A DNA stretch of 30,019 nucleotides from Gemmatimonadota bacterium (lineage in GTDB: Bacteria > Gemmatimonadota > Gemmatimonadetes > JACCXV01), in assembly GCA_013696835.1 (NCBI GenBank), contig JACCXV010000125.1, positions 1 through 30,019 on the forward strand, given 5' to 3'. The notes beneath the pieces are model-generated. The model ran no database searches. It had not been told where the DNA came from and worked only from the letters and a program-made list of their open reading frames with translations. Position numbers and translations under genes: made by a program. Below are positions 20,805 to 28,046 of this stretch, in pieces (within the stretch, counting starts at the first letter, position 1; every line of letters begins with the position of its first letter).

Positions 20805-20824
20805 CCAGTAGTATGACTACCTGG
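20805..20824 (+). other. Second hairpin in the gap before the large DUF11 gene
   Basis: CCAGTAGT (20805-20812) pairs with ACTAC-CTGG (20816-20824, one bulged C) around a three-base loop. It follows the GC hairpin at 20773 closely and could be part of the same 3' end structure. Confidence 0.35.
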
Positions 20825-20847
20825 GCTTCGGGCATGCGTTGCCCGAC

Positions 20848-21025
20848 CCCTCAACAATAATCGCTGATTGGAGTTGCCCCCCACCCTCAACACGAGGGAG
20901 GGGTCCGCTCACAGTCAGAATTCTGAAGTTTCCCTCAGTTTTCTGAGGGGTCGTCGTTCTTTGACAAGGAAACGTGTCCAGCAAGGCCCTTCGAATTCCG
21001 AAGTATCGACCTGTAACCCTCAACA
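20848..21025 (+). repeat. Leader repeats: CCCTCAACA three times and GAATTCYGAAGT twice
   Basis: CCCTCAACA occurs exactly at 20848-20856, 20884-20892 and 21017-21025. A second element, GAATTC(T/C)GAAGT(T/A)TC, occurs at 20918-20932 and 20993-21007, 13 of 15 bases alike and 75 bases apart. All lie in the 295-base, relatively A+T-rich gap before the large DUF11 lipoprotein gene. They may be protein-binding sites or RNA leader elements; no regulator can be named. Confidence 0.6.
20931..20967 (+). promoter_or_regulatory. Hairpin followed by a boxA-like sequence in the large DUF11 leader
   Basis: CCCTCAG (20932-20938) pairs with CTGAGGG (20943-20949) around a TTTT loop, extended by a T-G pair. Six bases later comes GTTCTTTGACAA (20956-20967), similar to the boxA antitermination element of rRNA leaders, where a hairpin (boxB) also precedes boxA. 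There is no rRNA gene here. The TTGACA inside it has no fitting -10, so a promoter reading is less likely. Confidence 0.35.
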
Positions 21026-21068
21026 TGACTTCCGATTGGCTGGAAACCTCAAACAGGAGTTCCACCAG

Positions 21069-24000
21069 ATGGCAGTAACACACAAGGTATGGCGGTTGCT
21101 GGCGATCAGCTTCCTGACCGTCATCCTGGGTTTCGTGGCCGCCTGCGGTGACGACGACGGAGCGATCCCGACGCCCGGTGGGGGCGACGAAACGGGCTCG
21201 ATCTCCGGAACCGTCAGCGACGCAACCGGCGCCGCGGTGGCCGGGGCACAGGTCGGAACCACGCCGGCGACGAACGTCGCCTTCACGGATGCCCAGGGCC
21301 GATTCCAGATCCAGAACGTGCCCGAAGGGTCCTTCGCCGTCACGGCTACGCGGGAGGGCTTCAACTCCAGCTCCGTCACGGTTGACCTGGACGAGGGCGA
21401 GGACGCCACCGGCGTCAACATCACCCTGACGCAGCAGACTGGCGGCGGCCCGGATTCGACGGGCACGGTCACCGGTCTCGTGTCGCGCAGCAGCGGTCAG
21501 GCCGTGGCAGAGGGCACCGAGGTGCTCATCTTCCGTGACGCCTCGGCCTGCGGCGACACCACGCTCACACCGAACTTCACGGCGACCACCGACGCGGGGG
21601 GCCGCTACCTCGTGAACGACATCCCGGCGGGCGCGTACGTCGCGTGCGTGACGGCGTCGATCGGTGGCCAGGAGTTCGTCGGTCGCGCGGGCTTCGTCGT
21701 CAACGGCGGCGAGATCACCGAGGCCAACATCACCGTCGGCCGCGACGCGGATCAGACGACCGAGCCGAACATCGGCGGCACGCCGGTCGATCTGGACGAT
21801 CAGGGCAACTTCGAGGGCGCGATCACGTTCATCGACGTGGACGGCGACGGCGACTCGGACGAGGACTGCAACGTCATCCGCACCCAGCACCTGTGGGTCG
21901 TCGAGGTGACGGACGGCGCCGGTACTCCCGTCTCGGGCGTGCGGGTCGAGTGGTCACTCAACCAGGCCGGCGGCGGCGTGCAGGTCACCGGTCCGGACGG
22001 CGAGATCTTCGTGCGCGGCACGACCGGCGTGATCGTCGACACCGACGATCCGTTCCTGGATCCGGTCCAGGCCGAGAGCGCCAAGCGCGCCTCGAGCAAC
22101 GTGACCCCGCAGTTCAAGGTGGACGACACCCACGCGGTGACGTACACGAACGACAGCGACCAGACGGTCGACTTCAACGGCGAGACGGTGACGGTCGCCA
22201 CCGGGCAGACCTGGATCATCGTCACCTCGCCGATCGAGGGCTTCACCGACGTGATCGCCTTCAGCCCGGATCTCGGGCGCGGCGTCACGGAGAACGGTGA
22301 CAAGGCCTTCGCGGTCAAGCGCTGGGTGAACTGGCGGCTCGAGGTCGCCGAGCTCACGGGCAACCTGAGCGGCGGCGCGACGGCCGGCGGCGGAGCCATC
22401 ACCGATACGCTGGGCATCATCGGTAGCGTGGTGGCCGACGGCGACACGATCACCAACCGTCTCGATCGCACCCCGGACTGCCCGGCGGGCGGGCTCGTGG
22501 GCGACGACTGCGACCTGAGCAACCGGGCCTTCCTGGGCCTGGTGATCAGCCGCCTCCGCACGGATTCGCCGTTCACGTTCATCTCGGGTGCCGTGAACTT
22601 CGCGGTGACGGACGACGTTCCGGATACCGACATCGACAACATCGACAGCTCCGAGGACGTCGGCGGCCCGCTCTTCACGGGCGGCGGCGTGATCTCGGCT
22701 GACGAGAACTCCGGCGACGTGGCCTTCGTGATGGATGGCCCGGTGTCCTTCGAGTGCGAGGCCGTGGACGTGGAAGGCGACTGCCTGGACATCGACGTCG
22801 TGAACGGCGCGACGAACGCGTTGGGCCAGGATCTGTCCGACTTCGGCTTCACGATCACGCCAGGCGCCGAGGGAACGGTCTCCGCGATCGCGGTGACGGT
22901 CTCGCTCGACAGCCTGGTCTTCTTCGCCGAGATCAGCGACACGACCGCCACGGGCTTCACCTTCAGTGACGACCTGCAGCGGCTGATCGAGGGCACGGCC
23001 GACCTCGAGTCCGGCTTCACCTTCACGGTCACGGACGAGTTCGGCGAGGTCTGCGCGGACATCGACATCACCAAGCGGTGGGTGTCGTCGGTCCTGCGGA
23101 TCTTCAAGCAGGGCCCGTCCGTAGTGGCCCTCAACGATCAGTTCGAGTACACGGTCACCGTCGTGAACGACGGCGAGGACCAGTCGAACGACGTGGTCAT
23201 CGCGGACACGCTGCCGCTCGAGGACGTGGCGGCGGTCGGCGACCGTCAGGGCGGGCAGGCGTTCCGCTACGTGACGGACGACCCGACGTTCGATCCCGAC
23301 GGCATCCGCTACTACATCGACACGGCGGATGACGGCCCGGGCGTCACGACTGACGTCTGCTTCGAGGCCCCGGACCCGGTCCCGACTGCGTTCGTCACGC
23401 CGGCTCTCTGCCCGACCGTGACGGCGTTCGCGACGATCGATGAGGCTCGCACGGCGGCCGAGGAGGCTTCGGCTGGCGGCGATCAGGTGGTCATCGTGGA
23501 GTACTTCGACGAGAACGTGCTGGCCCGTACCCAGCCGGGTGGCGACGTCGAGGCGGAGGACTCCTTCGAGATCACGCTCGAGGCCTTCCAGTCGATCAAT
23601 GCCTTCCGCATCGGAGGCGCGCTGCCGGTCGCGGGCGATCCGAACTTCGCGTTCTGCAACATCGCCACGGTCACGTCGGCCGAGAACGACTTCGCGGCTG
23701 ACAGCGTCTGCACGACGCCCCTCGAGGCTCTGCTCGAGGTCCGCAAGACGGTGGACGACGCCATCGTTCCGGCGGGTGACCAGGTCGAGTTCCTGATCGA
23801 GATCGGCAACAACGGCTCGGACGACCTGACGAACGTCACGGTCTCCGACACCTTCGACGTGGGTCTCGAGTTCGTGATGATCGAGAGCCTGTGCGAAGGG
23901 TGCACGGCAGACTCGACGGCCGTCGATACGACGGGCGCCGCGCGGTCCATCATCACCTTCACGGTGCCGGTGGTCCCGCCCACGGATGACAACGCCAACG

Positions 24001-24560
24001 GCATCTTCGACGACGGCGAGGGCTTCGTAGTGGCGAACCTCGTGCTCCGTACGCCGCTGGCGCAGGGTCAGTTCTGCAACCGGGTCACGGTCTCCGCGGT
24101 GTTCGGTGACAACGACCTCACCGACACCGACCTCGCCTGCGTGCTCACGCAGGTGGAGATCGAGTTCGACATCGTCAACGACGACGGTCTGATCGTCGGC
24201 GGCGCGTTCACGGACGTCGAGACCTTCCAGGTCGGCGACACCGTGGCGTACCAGACGATCATCACCAACCGCTCGAACGTGGCGGCTTCGAACGTCTCGG
24301 TCCTGTGGGAGATCGCTCCGGAGTTCGGCATCCTCGACTTCCTGGCCACCAGTCTCGAGGATCCGACGGACATCAGCTGCAGCACGGCGAGCGACACCTG
24401 CTCGGTGACCGTCGCCACGCTGGCTCCGAGCGCGTCCATCTCGCTGAACTACACGACGCTGGCAGTGCTCCAGGGCAACGACGTGAACCGTATCACGCTC
24501 AATGCCAACGAGCTCAGCCTGCCGGTGGTGAACGAAGAGCCGACGACGGTCAACCCGTAA
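21069..24560 (+). CDS. Large DUF11/carboxypeptidase-regulatory lipoprotein (larger paralogue)
   Basis: This encodes 1163 residues from ATG 21069, with AGGAG nine bases upstream. The frame is open further upstream, but that sequence is leader and unlike protein. The signal ends in VAAC, with Cys26 lipidated, then an acidic GDDD. Two carboxypeptidase-regulatory-like domains (about 43-125 and 134-225) lead into a central region (about 226-687) with no recognised family, which includes a dockerin-like DVDGDGDSDEDC and many Asp/Thr-rich beta stretches. Residues 688-1163 are DUF11-type and align with residues 242-725 of the protein at 18596 (QAFRYVTDDPTFDP, AENDFAADS, LEVRKTVDDAIVPAGDQ, closing NEEPTTVNP). 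The long structured leader suggests its own regulation. It is probably a surface-exposed outer-membrane lipoprotein; function unknown. Confidence 0.82.
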   Translation: MAVTHKVWRLLAISFLTVILGFVAACGDDDGAIPTPGGGDETGSISGTVSDATGAAVAGAQVGTTPATNVAFTDAQGRFQIQNVPEGSFAVTATREGFNSSSVTVDLDEGEDATGVNITLTQQTGGGPDSTGTVTGLVSRSSGQAVAEGTEVLIFRDASACGDTTLTPNFTATTDAGGRYLVNDIPAGAYVACVTASIGGQEFVGRAGFVVNGGEITEANITVGRDADQTTEPNIGGTPVDLDDQGNFEGAITFIDVDGDGDSDEDCNVIRTQHLWVVEVTDGAGTPVSGVRVEWSLNQAGGGVQVTGPDGEIFVRGTTGVIVDTDDPFLDPVQAESAKRASSNVTPQFKVDDTHAVTYTNDSDQTVDFNGETVTVATGQTWIIVTSPIEGFTDVIAFSPDLGRGVTENGDKAFAVKRWVNWRLEVAELTGNLSGGATAGGGAITDTLGIIGSVVADGDTITNRLDRTPDCPAGGLVGDDCDLSNRAFLGLVISRLRTDSPFTFISGAVNFAVTDDVPDTDIDNIDSSEDVGGPLFTGGGVISADENSGDVAFVMDGPVSFECEAVDVEGDCLDIDVVNGATNALGQDLSDFGFTITPGAEGTVSAIAVTVSLDSLVFFAEISDTTATGFTFSDDLQRLIEGTADLESGFTFTVTDEFGEVCADIDITKRWVSSVLRIFKQGPSVVALNDQFEYTVTVVNDGEDQSNDVVIADTLPLEDVAAVGDRQGGQAFRYVTDDPTFDPDGIRYYIDTADDGPGVTTDVCFEAPDPVPTAFVTPALCPTVTAFATIDEARTAAEEASAGGDQVVIVEYFDENVLARTQPGGDVEAEDSFEITLEAFQSINAFRIGGALPVAGDPNFAFCNIATVTSAENDFAADSVCTTPLEALLEVRKTVDDAIVPAGDQVEFLIEIGNNGSDDLTNVTVSDTFDVGLEFVMIESLCEGCTADSTAVDTTGAARSIITFTVPVVPPTDDNANGIFDDGEGFVVANLVLRTPLAQGQFCNRVTVSAVFGDNDLTDTDLACVLTQVEIEFDIVNDDGLIVGGAFTDVETFQVGDTVAYQTIITNRSNVAASNVSVLWEIAPEFGILDFLATSLEDPTDISCSTASDTCSVTVATLAPSASISLNYTTLAVLQGNDVNRITLNANELSLPVVNEEPTTVNP

Positions 24561-24582
24561 CGGGCCGGCGTCTTCCGGGAAC

Positions 24583-24606
24583 GCGGGGTCCCTCCGGGGG
24601 CCCCGC
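24583..24606 (+). terminator. GC hairpin between the large DUF11 gene and the barrel protein gene
   Basis: GCGGGGTCCC (24583-24592) pairs with GGGGCCCCGC (24597-24606) over ten positions, one being G-T, around TCCG. It has no T tract and lies only 22 bases after the upstream stop and 54 before the next start. It may act as partial terminator or as a processing/stability element setting different levels of the two products. Confidence 0.5.
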
Positions 24607-24660
24607 GGACACCGGGTCGAAATTCCGACTTTCGTTCCAACCCATCGGAGGTGCTCGCAC

Positions 24661-25920
24661 ATGAAAAGGATTGCAGTAGCACTGACCCTGGCGGGCATGC
24701 TCTTGGGCATCCCCGTCCTGGGTCATGGCCAGACGCGTGACCGCAGCTTCGAGATCACGCCGTTCGGCGGATACACGATCTGGGACGACGACGTCGTCTT
24801 CCTGGAGGCAGGGCCGAACTTCGGCGGCAACCTCGCCTGGTTCCCCACCCGGAACCTCGGGATCGAGGGCACCATCGGGTTCAGCCCCGGGAACAGCGTC
24901 GACGAGGAGCAGCTCGCGAATGCCGGCGTCGACGCGACCGATTTCGTCGACAACGAGGTGGACGTCTGGGACGTGCACGTGAACGGCGTCTACCAGCTCT
25001 CCTTCAACCCCGAGCAGAAGGTCGTGCCGTACGTCTCCGCGGGCGTGGGTCAGCTCGTGTTCGACCAGGACACGCAGGCAGACACCTCACCGTCCGACGA
25101 CGATGACGACGAGCTCGAGGACCTGAACGAGCCGCAGTTCGCGATGAACGTGGGCGGCGGCCTCAAGATCTTCTTCGGGGAGTCGATCGCGCTTCGCCTC
25201 GACGCGCGCAACGTGATCGCGCAGGTCGAGCGCGGCTTCACGCGCAATGAGCTGCCCCCGGGAAACAACACGAAGACCTTCATGGCGGACAACGTCTATC
25301 TCACTGGCGGCCTGACCTTCACGCTGGGCGGCTCGGCCGAGGAGGAGACGCGGGACTCCGATCGTGACGGCGTGCTCGACAAGGACGACCTCTGTCCGAA
25401 CACGCCGGCCGGCGTCATCGTGGACGAGACCGGCTGTCCGGTCGACTCCGACGGCGACGGCGTGCCCGACGGCATCGACGCCTGCCCGAACACCCCGAGC
25501 GGAGCCACCGTGGACGAGCGCGGCTGCCCGACGGACTCGGACAACGACGGCGTGCCCGACGGTCAGGACCAGTGCCCGAACACGCCCGCCGGAACGCAGG
25601 TGGACGAGAAGGGCTGCCCCATGGAGGAGCCGGAGCCGGAGCGCACCGACTGCCTGGGCAGCCAGTCCTTCTACACGAACAACGAGGCGATCAACGTCGA
25701 GGGCAAGAACTGGCTGCAGTTCGGCGACGTCCAGACCGCCAACACCGCCGATGTCGAGCAGATCGGCGACTACCAGGGCGTGGCGGTGTTCGCCAAGAAG
25801 GGCGCACGCCGGCCGCTCCGCGAGATCTGGCTGCCTCTCTGCGACGGCGAGGGCCGCTTCCAGCCCTTCCGCCTCGAGAGCGAGGTCCGCGGCACCCTGG
25901 GAACGCTGAAGGCTCGGTAG
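24661..25920 (+). CDS. Outer-membrane beta-barrel protein with three thrombospondin type 3 repeats
   Basis: This encodes 419 residues from ATG 24661, with GGAGG nine bases upstream. A signal peptide (about 1-24, ending GHGQ) is followed by a small OmpA-type beta-barrel (about 25-225: FEITPFGGYTIWDDD, NLAWFPTRNLGIEGTIGF, VVPYVSAGVGQLVFD, ALRLDARNVI, LTGGLTFTLGG). An acidic loop DDDDDELEDLNE lies inside. Three 30-residue calcium-binding thrombospondin type 3 repeats (232-321) follow. The usual OmpA peptidoglycan-binding domain, with its NX2LSX2RAX2V motif, is absent. In its place is a domain of about 90 residues (331-419) with two cysteines (Cys331, Cys394), beginning CLGSQSFYTNNEAINVEGKN. It is likely an abundant outer-membrane protein; the C-terminal domain is unrecognised. 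A good terminator follows. Confidence 0.85.
   Translation: MKRIAVALTLAGMLLGIPVLGHGQTRDRSFEITPFGGYTIWDDDVVFLEAGPNFGGNLAWFPTRNLGIEGTIGFSPGNSVDEEQLANAGVDATDFVDNEVDVWDVHVNGVYQLSFNPEQKVVPYVSAGVGQLVFDQDTQADTSPSDDDDDELEDLNEPQFAMNVGGGLKIFFGESIALRLDARNVIAQVERGFTRNELPPGNNTKTFMADNVYLTGGLTFTLGGSAEEETRDSDRDGVLDKDDLCPNTPAGVIVDETGCPVDSDGDGVPDGIDACPNTPSGATVDERGCPTDSDNDGVPDGQDQCPNTPAGTQVDEKGCPMEEPEPERTDCLGSQSFYTNNEAINVEGKNWLQFGDVQTANTADVEQIGDYQGVAVFAKKGARRPLREIWLPLCDGEGRFQPFRLESEVRGTLGTLKAR
25354..25623 (+). repeat. Three 90-bp units encoding thrombospondin type 3 repeats
   Basis: Units begin at 25354, 25444 and 25534. Each codes for DSDxDGVxDxxDxCPNTPxGxxVDExGCP plus one residue, with Asp ligands for calcium and two cysteines per unit. 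The exact period points to tandem duplication inside the gene. Confidence 0.9.
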
Positions 25921-25935
25921 GGTCGGACGAACGTT

Positions 25936-25956
25936 GCGGCCGAGTTTTCCGGCCGC
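25936..25956 (+). other. Hairpin with GAGTTTTCC loop before the terminator
   Basis: GCGGCC (25936-25941) pairs with GGCCGC (25951-25956) around GAGTTTTCC, the same nine-base loop found at 9264-9272 before the htpX terminator. Confidence 0.5.
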
Positions 25957-25966
25957 TGGCAAAGGC

Positions 25967-25994
25967 AAAGGGCCCCACGCAGGTGGGGCCCTTT
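25967..25994 (+). terminator. Intrinsic terminator after the barrel protein gene
   Basis: AAAGGGCCCCAC (25967-25978) and its exact reverse complement (25983-25994) form a 12-bp stem with loop GCAG, 46 bases after the stop, followed by CGCTTGTTCC. It resembles the htpX terminator in stem length and AAAGGG/CCCTTT ends. Confidence 0.82.
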
Positions 25995-26244
25995 CGCTTG
26001 TTCCTCCCATTTTCGCTACAGCACTCCCCCCGGTGTCCCTGATGGCTTCGGGCCGGCACACCTCTTTGCGTTCTCGGGCGTACATGGGCATTATGGCGCG
26101 GCCCCGCATCTGCCCCCACGCCCCCTGCGCCTTGTAAGTAGCTGCGATGATTGCAGTTGAGGCCGGACATGGGGTGGCTCGCGCTTTGCTACGGAGAGGC
26201 GCGCGGCCGAACACGCCATCAGCCACTCCCCTCCACTGCCTACC
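25995..26244 (+). other. Intergenic stretch with no recognised gene
   Basis: Between the terminator and ATG 26245 there are 250 bases with no convincing gene on either strand, no tRNA-like fold and no clear -35/-10 pair. A promoter for the lipoprotein gene at 26245 must lie here if that gene is not read from upstream, but I cannot place it. The bases just before 26245 are C-rich and give no Shine-Dalgarno. Confidence 0.5.
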
Positions 26245-27861
26245 ATGAGGTCGAGCGTGCCCCACGCCGTGGTCTACCGGCTCCTTCGAGCAGGGTGTTT
26301 CGGGCTCGTCGTGCTCGTGATGGCGACGATCCAGGCCTGCAGCTCCAGCTCCGGTGGGCCCTCCGCGCCCCTCACGGCGAATGCCGCTCCCACCCTCGTG
26401 CGCGTGAGCCCGTCCGAGACGTCGCTCCAGCGGGAAGTGGGGCAGGCGATCGCCTTCGAGATCGAGGGAACGGACCCCGACGGCAGTCCTCTCACATTCG
26501 AGTTCCTTCTCGACGGCGACCGGGCTTCGACCTCCAGCAGGTTTAGCTTCACGCCCGACTCGGCAGGCACGCACGAGGTGACGGTGCGCGTCTCGGACGG
26601 CGTCAACGTGGTGACTCGCCGCTGGACGATCACGGTCGCGCCCGACGTTCCCCGGCCGCCGGTGGCCACGGTAGTCGTGAGTCCCGACTCGGGCTCCGCG
26701 CCGCTGCAGGTCACGATCACGGTCACGGCCAGCGACGAGGACGGCGCCGTCGCGCGCTACCAGGTGGACTCGCAGGCGGACGGCACGTTCGAATACGATG
26801 GCGCCACGCCGCCTCCGGCGCCGGGACTCACCGCGACGTTTCCGGCCGCGGGCACGTACCGCGTGCGCGCGCGCGTGACCGACGACGAGGGTCTGACCGC
26901 GATCGTCGAACGCTCGGTGCGAGTCAGCGCCAACCGGCCGCCGCAAGCGAGCCTGACGGTGGCGCCCGCGGAGGGTCTCGCGCCACTGGCCGTGCGGGTG
27001 AATGGCGCGGGGACGGATGCCGAGGGCGGGATCGCGCTCTACGAGCTGGATCTGGACGGCGACGGAGGGTACGAGCTGGCGCAGGCAGCGCCCTTCGATA
27101 CGACGATCGTCTTCGACGACTACACGCGCGCGGTGGATCTCGTCCTGCGGGTCACGGACGCCGCCGGCCAGACGGACGTGGACCGCGCGACTGTCCGCCC
27201 CCTCCCAGACGTCGACGAGTCGGCCTCGACGCTGCGGCAGTCGGGAACCGAGCGGCTGCCCTCGGACGGCCGTTCCGTGCGCAGGATCATCGTGCGCATC
27301 GTCGACCCCACGGGCCGGCCCCTTCGAGGCGTGACGGTGGAGCTCGCCTCCAGCCGCAACGGCGGACCGATGGGAACGGTCGACGTGATCTCCCCCGCGG
27401 CCGCGACGACCAACGCGGCGGGGGAGGTCGAGGCGAACTTCAGCACGAACTCGAGCTCGACGCTCCTGGGCGACGCCGTGGTCACCGCCCGCGCCGCCGG
27501 CGAGACGCTCGCCGCCTCGATCACGATCCAGTTCGTGACCCCCGTGAACACCGCCCGAAGCTCGATCCGCTGCCCCTTCACGGCCGTGCACGTCGTGGGC
27601 TCGCGATCCACGCCGCGGCAGGCTGACGTGCTGGCCACGATCCGCGACGCGACTGGCAATCCACTGCCCGGGATCTTCGTCGAGTTCAGGACGCGCGACC
27701 CCGCGATCTGGCCCGTCATGCCGGCGAGCGGTCGCACGAACGGAGCCGGCCAGTTCGGAGGGGTCGTCACCTCCGCGCGGCCGAACGACAGCACGTTCGT
27801 GGACGTGTACGCGGATGGCCACAAGACGGGGGCGATCTGCATCGTGAGCTTCCTGCCCTGA
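26245..27861 (+). CDS. PKD-domain lipoprotein with C-terminal Ig-like module
   Basis: This encodes 538 residues from ATG 26245. A hydrophobic signal (about 9-31) ends in IQAC, with Cys32 as lipid site, then a SSSSGG linker. A first beta-sandwich (about 45-135, GTDPDGSPLTFEFLLDGD) resembles cadherin or Ig-like folds. Two PKD domains (about 139-228 and 232-320) show SAPLQVTITVTASDEDG and LAPLAVRVNGAGTDAEG, with their usual DxDGDG-like turns. The last part (about 324-538) holds two invasin-type (Big_1) Ig-like domains (GRPLRGVTVELASSRNG and GNPLPGIFVEF). That part is clearly related to the end of the next lipoprotein, down to DVYADGHKT near the terminus. It is likely a surface adhesion or scaffold protein; the ligand is unknown. 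The start lacks a clear ribosome site. Confidence 0.8.
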   Translation: MRSSVPHAVVYRLLRAGCFGLVVLVMATIQACSSSSGGPSAPLTANAAPTLVRVSPSETSLQREVGQAIAFEIEGTDPDGSPLTFEFLLDGDRASTSSRFSFTPDSAGTHEVTVRVSDGVNVVTRRWTITVAPDVPRPPVATVVVSPDSGSAPLQVTITVTASDEDGAVARYQVDSQADGTFEYDGATPPPAPGLTATFPAAGTYRVRARVTDDEGLTAIVERSVRVSANRPPQASLTVAPAEGLAPLAVRVNGAGTDAEGGIALYELDLDGDGGYELAQAAPFDTTIVFDDYTRAVDLVLRVTDAAGQTDVDRATVRPLPDVDESASTLRQSGTERLPSDGRSVRRIIVRIVDPTGRPLRGVTVELASSRNGGPMGTVDVISPAAATTNAAGEVEANFSTNSSSTLLGDAVVTARAAGETLAASITIQFVTPVNTARSSIRCPFTAVHVVGSRSTPRQADVLATIRDATGNPLPGIFVEFRTRDPAIWPVMPASGRTNGAGQFGGVVTSARPNDSTFVDVYADGHKTGAICIVSFLP

Positions 27862-27932
27862 GCTAGAACGAGCGTTCCGGGCGCTGCAGCCGCTCGGGCT
27901 CCTCCCCGGAGGCCCCCGCCGGCCGTTCTCGA

Positions 27933-27961
27933 TTGACCCTCCCCGCCGGGCGCCCTATCTT
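27933..27961 (+). promoter_or_regulatory. Sigma-70-like promoter TTGACC-17-TATCTT
   Basis: TTGACC (27933-27938) and TATCTT (27956-27961) are separated by exactly 17 bases, 86 bases before ATG 28047. Transcription would begin near 27968, placing the hairpin at 27994-28020 in the leader. This is the best-matched promoter in the window. Confidence 0.5.
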
Positions 27962-27993
27962 CGGCGCATTCCAGACACATTGGCGGTGTGACA

Positions 27994-28030
27994 CGGGGCC
28001 CGCGACAAACGAGGGCCCCGCGGTCTTTTT
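27994..28030 (+). terminator. Terminator-like hairpin in the leader of the 28047 lipoprotein gene
   Basis: CGGGGCCC (27994-28001) pairs with GGGCCCCG (28013-28020) around an 11-base loop, followed after two bases by GTCTTTTT (28023-28030). It lies 132 bases after the preceding stop, but inside the transcript expected from the promoter at 27933. It may therefore end the upstream message, attenuate the downstream gene, or both. Confidence 0.6.
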
Positions 28031-28046
28031 CTCCGGGGTCGAACCC

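Noticed and set aside
20961..20989. TTGACA at 20961 as a -35 box
   Set aside because: No -10-like sequence lies 16 to 18 bases downstream, where the sequence is CAAGGCCC.
24615..24626. GGTCGAAATTCC resembling a tRNA T-loop
   Set aside because: There is no acceptor stem, anticodon arm or CCA around it.
25354..25623. 90-bp periodic repeats as a CRISPR-like array
   Set aside because: They are in-frame coding repeats giving thrombospondin type 3 units; there are no spacers and no cas genes.
25691..26170. A 159-codon minus-strand frame covering the barrel gene end and the gap
   Set aside because: It crosses two strong hairpins and the coding end of the barrel gene, with no ribosome site or recognisable product.
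21954..27822. Very long minus-strand frames (918 and 911 codons) opposite the large DUF11, barrel and PKD genes
   Set aside because: These are Arg/Asp/Val-rich shadow frames with no signal, motif or ribosome site; the plus-strand genes have signals, repeats and Shine-Dalgarno sites.
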